In this document: positions 61,301 through 64,000 of the stretch, piece by piece
Position numbering within the stretch: the stretch's first letter is position 1
Layout: every line of letters begins with the position of its first letter
Source of the DNA: Megalobrama amblycephala
Lineage: Eukaryota; Chordata; Actinopteri; Cypriniformes; Xenocyprididae
Assembly: GCF_018812025.1 (NCBI RefSeq)
Contig: NC_063061.1
Location: 34,147,640 to 34,211,639, forward strand
DNA length: 64,000 bases
Reading direction: 5' to 3'
Position numbers and translations under genes: made by a program
Notes under the pieces: model-generated
Told to the model about the DNA's origin: nothing
What the model saw: the letters and a program-made list of their open reading frames with translations, nothing else
Databases searched by the model: none

Positions 61301-63977
61301 CAAAAAAAAAAAAAATTACAGTAATCATGTAAACAGTAGGTTAATTCATTATATGAATAATAATGAGTGTGTCTTTGGGGTTGTAGGGTGAGACGGGTCC
61401 TCAGGGGCCGCCTGGGCCTCCAGGAGAGGATGGAGAGAGAGTATGAGCTCCTTTACTTATTTTAATCCCTGCTTAATACCTTCATCTTCTGTACATTTTT
61501 CCTTTATCTAATTGGATCATAATAATGATATAAATTCCTGTATCCCAGGGCGACGATGGTGAGGTCGGACCCAGGGGTCTGCCTGGAGAACCAGTGAGTT
61601 AATATTTCCTCTAGTATCCCAGCATGCTCTCTAATCCGTCACTAGATTGTAAAGTGTTTACATAATATAAAGTTTTCTCCAGTGTAATGAAACCGCACTT
61701 TTTTTCACTCATTTATTTATTTATTTATTTTTTTGAGGCATTTTGCTCGTTATGGCAGTGAGAGAAACTGTTGTGGAGATGAAAAAGGTTGAGTCAATTA
61801 ACCACTAGTTTAACAGTCTTTCCAGCAGGGTGCGCTCTGTATTCACCATTTAGATTGAGAGCAACTTTATCCGCTCTTGCCTATATACGTAAACACACTC
61901 AGTTATGTCCGATTGGATATTTAAAATACATTTAAAGTCAGCATTAAATATAATTTTATACCTTAGAAATAAATGGTACTTCAGGCAAACATGTTTAAAA
62001 TGAAGCACATGAGATGAAAAGTGATATATGTGGCATAGAAAAGAGAGATCACATGACCGGGTGAATGCTACCCACTTTATCTGAATAACGCCTCTATTAT
62101 CAGACAGTTCCTGCTGAACACAACTCTCTGTTTCTCCGCTTTCTCTTGTTCAGGGTCCTCGTGGTTTGTTGGGCCCCAAAGGTCCCCAGGGGCCTCCAGG
62201 ACCTCCTGTGAGTACATACTTCATCTTTATCTGATTCAGTTACTTAGTTTCCATCAACCTCCATGTTATTTATTCACCTACTCTCTGATAAAAAAGCTTT
62301 ATCATTTATTTCTATTATTTTTTCTTAATGCAGTGGTTTAGTCTAAGAATGAAGTATGTTTTAATTCATTTTGATCCTTCTTTTCTTTTTTTAGGGTGTG
62401 ACTGGTATGGACGGACATCCTGGACCTAAAGGAAACATCGTACGTCTGAGACGCACACACTCATGCACAAACAAACACGCACAAGTATACACACATTCAC
62501 TTTATTATCCCTCTGTTTTTCACCCATCAGGGTCCTCAAGGTGAGCCAGGTCCTCCTGGACAACAAGGCAACCCCGGAGCTCAGGTATTCATCAAGCCAC
62601 GCCCACTTAGACACTGTATAACCTGCCCTTCTTTGACTTCATTAACCAGTTAATATCCTTTAATTCTGTCCTCCTTCCACAGGGACTTCCAGGTCCTCAG
62701 GGAGCAATCGGACCTCCAGGAGAGAAGGTGAGATTGGAACGATGGTTATCTGGTTAATTGATTAGTGCCTTTATATACTGTAGAGTTTGCATGTGTCTAT
62801 TGATAATGTTCATGTTTTATGACAGACACTAATTCTCTGAAGATAATTATGGGTTAATGATGTGATATTCATTGTGTGTGTGTGTGGACCTATTAAGATT
62901 ATTAAAAATGCATTTTATACATACAGCACTGTTAAAAATGTTGGGCTTAGTAAGATTGTTTTAATACTTTTATTCAGCAAGGATTCATTAAATTGATCAA
63001 AAGTGACAGTAAAGACACTTATAATGTTACAGAAGGTTTCAATTTCAAATAAATGCAGTTAGCACTTTCTGTTTATTAAAGATTCCTAAAAAAATGTATC
63101 ACAAAAATATTAAGCAACACTACTGTTTTCAACACTGATAATAATAAGAAATGTTTTTGAGCAGCAAATCAGCATATTAGAATGATTTCTGAAGGATCAT
63201 GTGACACTGAAGACTAGAGTAATGATGCTGAAAATTCAGCTTTGATTACAGGAATAAATTACATTTTAAAATATATTACAATAGAAAAAAAGTTATTTTA
63301 AATAGTAATAATATTTCACAACATCACTGTATGTTTGATCAAACATATAAAAAAGTCTTTCTTTCAAAAATTCATAAGAATTTTCTTTAAAAAAATTGTA
63401 CTGACCACATATTTATGAACGGTAGTGTACTATGACTTAAATACACCTCTTTAATGATGTATGTTTTTAATTTCTTAATTAAAATAGTTTTTGTTGGGCT
63501 TAAGGATTGTAGACCTTCTCAAAAAATTAGTTTGGTTACATTTGTGTTATTATTTTCTTAAAAAAAATTATTGATTATTATTGATAATAATAATAATAAT
63601 AATAATAATTACAGTAATAATAATTGACAAATCAATTTTTCAATTTCCAGTTTTTAGAGATATTAAATAAAAAATAAATTCAATACTGCATGAGTACAAA
63701 GATTACATTTTTAAGAATTTGGCACTTATATTTTAATGCAGATTTTTAAAATATTTTCCTGATTCTGGACATTCTCGTGTGTCATTAACCCTTTCACACA
63801 CTGGGCACCTTGACTTATTGATCGATCTGCTAGATAATGTTTTTATGAATGTGTGTTGAAACAGGAAGTATGTGCTGAGTGTTAATGGCTTGTGAGTGCT
63901 TATGCTGGTTTTCCTTTCCTCAGGGTCCCACTGGAAAACCAGGCTTACCAGGAATGCCAGGAGCCGACGGACCTCCG
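17930..63977 (+). CDS. col5a1: col5a1-like pro-alpha1(V) collagen, partial (24 exons, gene span)
   Basis: This span holds 24 coding exons of a fibrillar procollagen, split by 23 introns. Domain order is TSPN/LamG-like N-terminal domain (exons 2-5), variable acidic Tyr-rich region with Ser/Gly expansions (6-8), short collagenous COL2 (9-12), NC2 hinge (13) and the start of the major triple helix (14-25). The assignment to alpha1(V) rather than alpha1(XI) rests on the near-match of AEPADLLK, the [10 protein letters not shown] block, [27 protein letters not shown] and [18 protein letters not shown] to remembered vertebrate COL5A1. Exon phases are consistent throughout: 2777 coding bases entering with a split codon. 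Both ends are cut by the window: the signal peptide exon is absent, as are most of the helix and the C-propeptide. The variable region is roughly twice as long as I recall for human. The product nucleates and limits the diameter of collagen I/V fibrils in connective tissue. A polyploid cyprinid could carry two copies; which one this is cannot be told. Confidence 0.93.
19375..19524. repeat. (TTTTA)n microsatellite
   Basis: About 30 nearly perfect TTTTA units. Confidence 0.97.
20311..20560. repeat. Dispersed repeat shared with 6070-6300
   Basis: Same ordered motifs as the earlier copy (GGGGGGTGCTATTA, ATCAAAACACAGG, TAAAAGCATTGCTTATG). Confidence 0.6.
21348..21996. mobile_element. hAT-like TIR element (TAGGGCTGTCA ends)
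   Basis: TAGGGCTGTCAAAATAACGC (21357) is inverted by TTAATCGATTGACAGCCCTA at the right end. TAGGGCTAT is duplicated just outside the left end. It lies in (AT)n, so the target duplication cannot be read. The small GC-rich open frame at 21449-21664 has no recognisable domain. Confidence 0.75.
23630..24245. mobile_element. TIR element with TAGGGCCCTAT ends
   Basis: TAGGGCCCTAT at the left, ATAGGGGCCTT at the right; AGTGT borders both sides (23625-23629, 24246-24250). GCGCACTTGCGCCGTGCGC near the right end is typical of this cyprinid repeat. No transposase. Confidence 0.75.
24255..24480. repeat. AAAGGTTCTTT-type dispersed repeat
   Basis: Contains AAAGGTTCTTTATTG, AAGAACCTTTAGCCG and, near the right end, AAAATGGTTCTTCTATGGCA. 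A related inverted fragment is at about 22955-23050 (ATGCCATAGAAGAAC). Confidence 0.6.
24993..25529. mobile_element. Angel-like TTAA MITE containing a family R fragment
   Basis: TTAA (24989-24992) then AGGGATAGTTCACCAAAAAT; the right end is degraded (ATTCATTTTCAGTGACCTGT). A minus-strand family R fragment lies inside at about 25165-25365. Confidence 0.7.
25969..26182 (+). CDS. col5a1: col5a1 exon 3: TSPN domain core
   Basis: CTCTTTAG acceptor and GTAAGA donor bound 214 bp. The exon completes a Ser codon with exon 2 and leaves two bases of a Lys codon. It reads [19 protein letters not shown], then [19 protein letters not shown] and [16 protein letters not shown]. These are the jelly-roll beta-strand blocks of the thrombospondin N-terminal-like domain shared by alpha1(V), alpha1(XI), alpha2(XI) and alpha3(V). 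[10 protein letters not shown] is closer to alpha1(V) than to alpha1(XI). Confidence 0.95.
26183..26756 (+). other. col5a1: col5a1 intron 3 with tetranucleotide repeat
   Basis: A 574-bp intron. Its main feature is a (TAGA)n microsatellite near 26477-26564; the rest shows nothing else recognisable. Confidence 0.85.
26477..26564. repeat. (TAGA)n microsatellite
   Basis: About 21 uninterrupted TAGA units in intron 3. Confidence 0.97.
26757..26919 (+). CDS. col5a1: col5a1 exon 4: TSPN domain
   Basis: The TACTCAG acceptor is preceded by a short TG run instead of a good pyrimidine tract; the donor is GTAAGG. The 163-bp exon completes the Lys of [13 protein letters not shown], continues with [11 protein letters not shown], and ends [13 protein letters not shown] in phase 0. 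The Cys in LILDC is the second TSPN cysteine. WHRVAISV and [17 protein letters not shown] are family hallmarks. Confidence 0.95.
27612..29632. mobile_element. TIR element with trimeric 61-bp minisatellite core
   Basis: Ends are inverted for about 70 bp: CCCTAAAGGGACATGATGAT near 27620 against ACCATGTCCCCTTAGGGC near 29608-29630. Boundaries are approximate, with GCATAC/GCATGT as possible 6-bp flanks. Between about 27860 and 29475 lie some 26 copies of a 61-bp unit made of three diverged ~20-bp motifs: AACGCAAACGTTTGGCGAGA, AACGCAAATGTTATGCGAAC and AACGTAACATTTCTGGGGGA. Units become less regular toward the left end. The open frames here are repeat by-products. Confidence 0.87.
32221..32690 (+). 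mobile_element. Family R dispersed repeat copy
   Basis: Begins TACTGTACAAAAGTATGTGG, includes GAATGATTTCTGAAGGATCA and ends in AGAGACTTCTTTCAAAAACA. Confidence 0.78.
33890..34045. repeat. AT-rich low-complexity repeat
   Basis: (TA)n and TATAATA-rich sequence; nothing else is visible. Confidence 0.85.
35590..36250 (-). mobile_element. Family R repeat copy split by a solo LTR
   Basis: Minus-strand copy: TACTGTTCAGAAGTTTGG at 35599, then TCCTTCAGAAATCAATCTAA. The copy is interrupted at 35961-36199 and resumes with AATGAGTATTATT. Confidence 0.83.
35961..36199. mobile_element. Solo LTR with 5-bp target duplication
   Basis: The 239-bp segment starts TGTCAC and ends GTGACA, the TG...CA form of LTRs, and is flanked by exact GAATG duplications (35956-35960, 36200-36204). 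If read on the + strand it contains a TATATATT box (36060-36067) and an ATTAAA polyadenylation-like signal (36158-36163). No internal retroelement sequence adjoins it, so it is a solo LTR left by recombination. The retroelement family is not determined. Confidence 0.85.
36441..39235. mobile_element. Angel-like TIR element carrying a 2.4-kb 51-bp satellite
   Basis: The outer arms pair over about 160 bp: TTAGTTCACCCAAAATGAAA at the left against TTTCATTTTTGGGTGAACTA at the right, continuing through TCACCCTCATGTTGTTCCAA. Flanking TTAA is degraded. The family matches 3552-4145 and 24993-25529, but those lack the satellite. Confidence 0.88.
36610..39000. repeat. 51-bp tandem satellite (~47 units) with 457-bp higher-order repeat
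   Basis: Unit landmarks are GAACCTCATTGGTTCTTGC and AAGCTCAAACGT. A 49-bp variant (AACGTAATGTGTAACAAGAA, lacking CA) starts at 36767, 37173, 37324, 37781, 37881 and 38338. These spacings (406, 151, 457, 100, 457) equal 8, 3, 9, 2 and 9 units of 51 minus 2. Two adjacent 457-bp blocks are nearly identical. Because 51 is divisible by three, both strands stay open over long distances. Confidence 0.95.
40456..40495. repeat. (TG)n microsatellite
   Basis: Uninterrupted GT run of about 40 bp; two more TG runs follow at about 40646-40679 and 40784-40807. Confidence 0.95.
41375..41506 (+). CDS. col5a1: col5a1 exon 5: end of TSPN domain and linker
   Basis: TTTCCAG acceptor, GTAAGT donor, 132 bp, phase 0 at both ends. 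It encodes [21 protein letters not shown], then [23 protein letters not shown]. The two cysteines (YCEH and PDC) complete the set of four. The PQNQDPN segment aligns with the human PQSQDPN region, where BMP-1 is reported to process pro-alpha1(V); the P1 residue would be Asn here instead of Ser. It follows a 14.5-kb intron rich in repeats. Confidence 0.95.
41540..42190. repeat. TE-like block, unclassified
   Basis: It contains TTTTTCAACTCGCTGCAT and GAAAACAGTTGGAAAAATAC, motifs I associate with old cyprinid DNA elements. At 41957-42187 a plus-strand frame reads [20 protein letters not shown], reminiscent of the segment before the reverse-transcriptase domain of L2/CR1 LINEs. No complete domain is present. 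Confidence 0.4.
42838..43791. mobile_element. TIR element with GACCATATGCACGG ends
   Basis: TGGACCATATGCACGGAACT at the left; CCGTGCATATGGTCAA at the right. The ~950-bp interior has no coding frame of note. Target duplication is unclear. Confidence 0.75.
44270..44345 (-). repeat. tRNA-derived SINE head, degenerate
   Basis: Minus strand reads GAATGGTAGAGCATCGCACT, AGCAACGGCAAAG, then GGGTTTGATTTTCAGGG: A-box-like and B-box-like elements spaced as in a tRNA. The B box is damaged (GGTTTGATT instead of GGTTCGATT). Confidence 0.7.
45010..45850. repeat. AT-rich tandem repeat, ~200-bp unit, 3-4 copies
   Basis: AATCATTTGTCCCACCT recurs near 45295, 45490 and 45710, each followed by TATTAAAGT/TGTGCTTTTTAAATATA and TTTTATATTC. 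A (CA)n run at about 45588-45631 lies in one unit. Confidence 0.8.
46472..46585 (+). CDS. col5a1: col5a1 exon 6: acidic Tyr-rich variable region
   Basis: TCTCTTCAG acceptor, GTCAGT donor, 114 bp, phase 0-0, 38 codons. The exon starts [20 protein letters not shown] and ends in a Thr/Glu-rich tail ([18 protein letters not shown]). [10 protein letters not shown] is a near-exact match to the human alpha1(V) variable region and is the strongest single argument for col5a1. Tyrosines embedded in acidic residues fit the known tyrosine sulfation of this domain; that they are sulfated here is inference. Confidence 0.93.
46586..48108 (+). other. col5a1: col5a1 intron 6
   Basis: A 1.5-kb intron. 46600-46920 is a T-rich degenerate repeat containing GTTGTCAAGGCAACATTTCC, the reverse complement of motifs in the tandem block at 55600-56280. 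The remaining sequence shows nothing recognisable. Confidence 0.8.
48109..48705 (+). CDS. col5a1: col5a1 exon 7: serine/glycine-expanded variable region
   Basis: TTTACCAG acceptor and GTGAGT donor bound 597 bp (199 codons, phase 0-0, no stop). Order of segments: [20 protein letters not shown]; a run of 17 serines; a Tyr/Asp block containing [20 protein letters not shown]; a Thr/Ser block; [20 protein letters not shown]; a second Ser/Gly block; then four to five diverged repeats of roughly 15-20 residues built from (S/G)n with R-I-(S/N) insertions, for example [18 protein letters not shown]. Codons for Ser are mixed (TCC, AGC, AGT, TCG, TCT, TCA), so the run is not one pure triplet. I know no comparable block in mammalian alpha1(V). 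The conserved phase, splice sites and the Tyr/Asp core argue that it is truly coding. Confidence 0.88.
48706..49562 (+). other. col5a1: col5a1 intron 7
   Basis: An 857-bp AT-rich intron between the two Ser/Gly-expanded exons. No repeat family or RNA is recognisable. Confidence 0.8.
49563..49997 (+). CDS. col5a1: col5a1 exon 8: Tyr/Gly-Glu block, Gly/Ser spacer, acidic tail
   Basis: TTTTTGCAG acceptor, GTGAAC donor, 435 bp, 145 codons, phase 0-0. It begins [20 protein letters not shown], with four further GYGEG-like repeats; YDLTYGEG corresponds to the human YDDLTYGEG. A Gly/Ser/Val spacer follows, with a repeated SVSVGGGSV motif, then the tail [20 protein letters not shown] and [23 protein letters not shown], which lines up with the human segment around [20 protein letters not shown]. 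The low-complexity spacer is thus inserted between two conserved acidic Tyr modules. Confidence 0.9.
50037..50838. mobile_element. TIR element with TAGGGCTGGGTA ends, 39 bp after exon 8
   Basis: TAGGGCTGGGTA at the left and TACCCAGCCCTA at the right are perfect inverted repeats. GAATCGAAATCGAATC-like motifs cluster near the right end. It fills most of the 898-bp intron 8. Target duplication is not evident. Confidence 0.8.
50896..50952 (+). CDS. col5a1: col5a1 exon 9: start of COL2
   Basis: TTTCCAAAG acceptor, GTAAGT donor, 57 bp. It encodes [19 protein letters not shown], the entry into the interrupted N-terminal collagenous segment. [14 protein letters not shown] is identical, as I recall it, to vertebrate alpha1(V). 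Confidence 0.95.
51030..51459. mobile_element. hAT-like fold-back MITE
   Basis: TAGGGTTGTCAAAAGTACC at the left; GTACTTCTGACAACCTTA at the right. Arms extend through GACGATACCAGCATTTCCC against GGGAAATGCTGGTATCGTC. The flanks ATCCACAT and GTCCACAC agree at 6 of 8 positions. Confidence 0.83.
51921..52353. mobile_element. TIR element with GATCCCAGCT ends
   Basis: GATCCCAGCTAACAGGGAAC at the left and TTTTAGCTGGGATC at the right. The interior repeats GAACGTTCTCAGAAC-like motifs in both orientations. Exact target duplication is uncertain. Confidence 0.8.
52413..52808. mobile_element. Palindrome-rich TIR element, exact 6-bp target duplication
   Basis: TATGGAAGCTTGTTTCCACC at the left; GGCGGAAACAAGCTTCCATA at the right. 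CTATTC is duplicated exactly (52407-52412, 52809-52814). The core is a mirror-like series of AACTCGCAATTGCG and GTCAGAATTG motifs. Same family as 15277-15633. Confidence 0.9.
53860..54428. mobile_element. 5'-truncated copy of the 16684-17541 element
   Basis: It runs from GCCATGTTGGGCTGCTTTAG to GTCTTCTTTAA, collinear with the intron 1 copy but lacking its first ~250 bp and an internal ~30-bp stretch. Confidence 0.82.
55229..55270 (+). CDS. col5a1: col5a1 exon 10: COL2
   Basis: TCTTTTAG acceptor, GTAAGT donor, 42 bp encoding [14 protein letters not shown]. The donor is followed within nine bases by a (GT)n microsatellite of about 35 bp. The exon is isolated by a 4.3-kb intron upstream. Confidence 0.95.
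55279..55313. repeat. (GT)n at exon 10 donor
   Basis: A GT dinucleotide run beginning nine bases into intron 10. Confidence 0.95.
55600..56280. repeat. A-rich degenerate tandem repeat
   Basis: ATGTTGCCTTGGCAACTAAC recurs near 55697, 55848 and 56063 with AAACTGAAATAAAATAAAAAT-type sequence between. The reverse motif GTTGTCAAGGCAAC is in intron 6. Confidence 0.75.
56826..56888 (+). CDS. col5a1: col5a1 exon 11: COL2
   Basis: GTTCTAG acceptor, GTAAGT donor, 63 bp. Seven Gly-X-Y triplets are encoded: [20 protein letters not shown] followed by R. Length and phase match the 63-bp COL2 exon expected for alpha1(V)/alpha1(XI). Confidence 0.95.
57173..57247 (+). CDS. col5a1: col5a1 exon 12: end of COL2 and start of NC2
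   Basis: CTTGACAG acceptor, GTATGT donor, 75 bp. It encodes [20 protein letters not shown] and then leaves the repeat with VLMLP, where human alpha1(V) has MLMLP. This is the normal boundary between COL2 and the NC2 interruption. Confidence 0.95.
58108..58500 (+). mobile_element. Family R dispersed repeat copy, internally deleted
   Basis: AGCGTTCAAAGGTTTGGGGT at the left, AAATGCAGCCTTCATGAGC near the right. The GGATCATGTGACACTGAAG block is missing. Confidence 0.75.
59165..59440. repeat. Duplicated TTTTA-rich block in intron 12
   Basis: Two copies of GAACATTTTAAAATAGGTGG followed by AACACTTTAA(A/G)GCTATTTT, about 170 bp apart, with TTTTA-rich DNA between. The same motif recurs in the intron 18 tandem repeat. 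Confidence 0.8.
59607..59699 (+). CDS. col5a1: col5a1 exon 13: NC2 hinge / N-proteinase region
   Basis: CTCTCTGTAG acceptor, GTAAAA donor, 93 bp, 31 codons. It reads [20 protein letters not shown], then [11 protein letters not shown]. This is the globular hinge and N-telopeptide-like segment before the main helix. The SAQEAQ stretch corresponds to the SAQESQ region of human alpha1(V). Confidence 0.94.
59786..59842 (+). CDS. col5a1: col5a1 exon 14: start of major triple helix
   Basis: TTACAAAG acceptor, GTATGT donor, 57 bp encoding [19 protein letters not shown]. Gly-X-Y becomes continuous from GPT onward. The intron upstream is only 86 bp and the next one 79 bp. Confidence 0.95.
59922..59975 (+). 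CDS. col5a1: col5a1 exon 15: helix
   Basis: TTTCCCAG acceptor, GTAGGC donor. A 54-bp exon with six triplets, [18 protein letters not shown], beginning with a whole Gly codon as in other fibrillar collagen genes. Confidence 0.95.
60099..60152 (+). CDS. col5a1: col5a1 exon 16: helix
   Basis: The acceptor TGTTGTAG follows a (TG)n tract that stands where a pyrimidine tract would be expected; donor GTAAGT. 54 bp, [18 protein letters not shown]. Confidence 0.95.
60272..60325 (+). CDS. col5a1: col5a1 exon 17: helix
   Basis: GGCATAG acceptor, GTAAAA donor, 54 bp, [33 protein letters not shown] matches human alpha1(V) closely. Confidence 0.95.
60520..60573 (+). CDS. col5a1: col5a1 exon 18: helix
   Basis: TTCACAG acceptor, GTAAAC donor, 54 bp, [18 protein letters not shown]. 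The last ~14 exonic bases and the donor recur twice in the following intron as part of a tandem duplication (see 60560-61295). Confidence 0.95.
60560..61295. repeat. Tandem triplication that includes the exon 18 3' end
   Basis: Units begin about 60560 (exon 18 end and donor), 60832 and 61074. Each has an AAAGGGTCACAGGGTAAACA-like start, CATTTTAAAATAGGTGGAAC, a T-rich part and TTTAATGTCCAGTTTATTT. Only the first has the true exon. Confidence 0.82.
60609..60764. repeat. (TTTTA)n microsatellite
   Basis: About 31 TTTTA units with one shortened unit near 60682, within the first unit of the intron 18 triplication. Confidence 0.96.
61387..61440 (+). CDS. col5a1: col5a1 exon 19: helix
   Basis: GGTTGTAG acceptor, GTATGA donor, 54 bp, [18 protein letters not shown]. 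The donor is weaker than those around it. Confidence 0.94.
61549..61593 (+). CDS. col5a1: col5a1 exon 20: helix
   Basis: TATCCCAG acceptor, GTGAGT donor, 45 bp, five triplets [15 protein letters not shown]. The 45-bp length is the expected variant of the 54-bp unit. Confidence 0.95.
61594..62153 (+). other. col5a1: col5a1 intron 20
   Basis: A 560-bp intron with no repeat or RNA that I recognise. Confidence 0.8.
62154..62207 (+). CDS. col5a1: col5a1 exon 21: helix
   Basis: CTTGTTCAG acceptor, GTGAGT donor, 54 bp, [18 protein letters not shown]. Confidence 0.95.
62395..62439 (+). CDS. col5a1: col5a1 exon 22: helix
   Basis: TTTTTTTAG acceptor, GTACGT donor, 45 bp, [22 protein letters not shown] is typical of alpha1(V); the corresponding alpha1(XI) segment is GMAGVDG. 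Confidence 0.95.
62531..62584 (+). CDS. col5a1: col5a1 exon 23: helix
   Basis: CCCATCAG acceptor, GTATTC donor, 54 bp, [18 protein letters not shown], identical to human alpha1(V) as I recall it. Confidence 0.95.
62683..62727 (+). CDS. col5a1: col5a1 exon 24: helix
   Basis: CTTCCACAG acceptor, GTGAGA donor, 45 bp, [15 protein letters not shown]. Confidence 0.95.
62728..63923 (+). other. col5a1: col5a1 intron 24
   Basis: A 1.2-kb intron. Almost half is a family R dispersed repeat copy (62922-63430), followed by AT-rich sequence with an (ATA)n run near 63586-63610. Confidence 0.85.
62922..63430 (+). mobile_element. Family R dispersed repeat, near-full copy
   Basis: Left end TACAGCACTGTTAAAAATGT is roughly inverted by ATTTATGAACGGTAGTGTA at the right end. 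It contains the full family core (GAATGATTTCTGAAGGATCA) and gives the best length estimate for the family, about 510 bp. Confidence 0.82.
63924..63977 (+). CDS. col5a1: col5a1 exon 25: helix (last exon in window)
   Basis: TTTCCTCAG acceptor, GTGAGT donor, 54 bp, [18 protein letters not shown]. The helix continues beyond the window. Confidence 0.95.
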
Positions 63978-64000
63978 GTGAGTCCGGGAAATACGCACGC

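Noticed and set aside
17930..63977. Assignment to col11a1, col11a2 or col5a3
   Set aside because: [28 protein letters not shown] and GVTGMDG favour alpha1(V). A gene tree would settle it.

Overview
The window is vertebrate nuclear DNA, most likely from a cyprinid (carp/zebrafish-type) fish. It holds one protein-coding gene in pieces: the 5' half of a fibrillar procollagen alpha chain on the + strand, best matched to col5a1 (pro-alpha1(V) collagen). I resolved 24 consecutive coding exons, 17930-63977. All have AG/GT borders and compatible phases, and together they give one uninterrupted frame of 2777 coding bases. The signal-peptide exon lies upstream of base 1 and the rest of the triple helix and the C-propeptide lie downstream of base 64000. 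Exons are numbered 2-25 on the assumption that one coding exon is missing upstream.

Layout: 1-17929 is intron 1 (or upstream) sequence without a convincing gene. Exons 2-5 (17930-41506) encode the N-terminal TSPN/laminin-G-like domain with its four cysteines. Exons 6-8 (46472-49997) encode the variable, acidic, tyrosine-rich region, which here carries very large serine/glycine expansions (exon 7 is 199 codons, exon 8 is 145). Exons 9-12 encode the short COL2 helix, exon 13 the NC2 hinge with the N-proteinase/telopeptide-like segment, and exons 14-25 the first 68 uninterrupted Gly-X-Y triplets of the major helix, in the 45/54-bp exon pattern of fibrillar collagens. In the cell the product would enter the ER, trimerise and become part of type V/I heterotypic fibrils, with the N-terminal region projecting from the fibril surface.

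The introns are dominated by non-autonomous DNA transposons, a solo LTR, tRNA-derived SINE fragments, microsatellites and minisatellites. A recurring pattern is a terminal-inverted-repeat element whose interior has become a tandem array: 10638-11880 (113-bp unit built of five ~23-bp motifs), about 27612-29632 (61-bp unit built of three ~20-bp motifs), and about 36441-39235 (51-bp unit with a 457-bp higher-order repeat). Two smaller elements (15277-15633 and 52413-52808) share their terminal motif and a 6-bp target duplication with the first of these. Several elements are nested in one another, so relative insertion order can be read.

No RNA gene, CRISPR array, promoter or other protein-coding gene could be supported. 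Most long open frames outside the collagen exons are by-products of tandem repeats.
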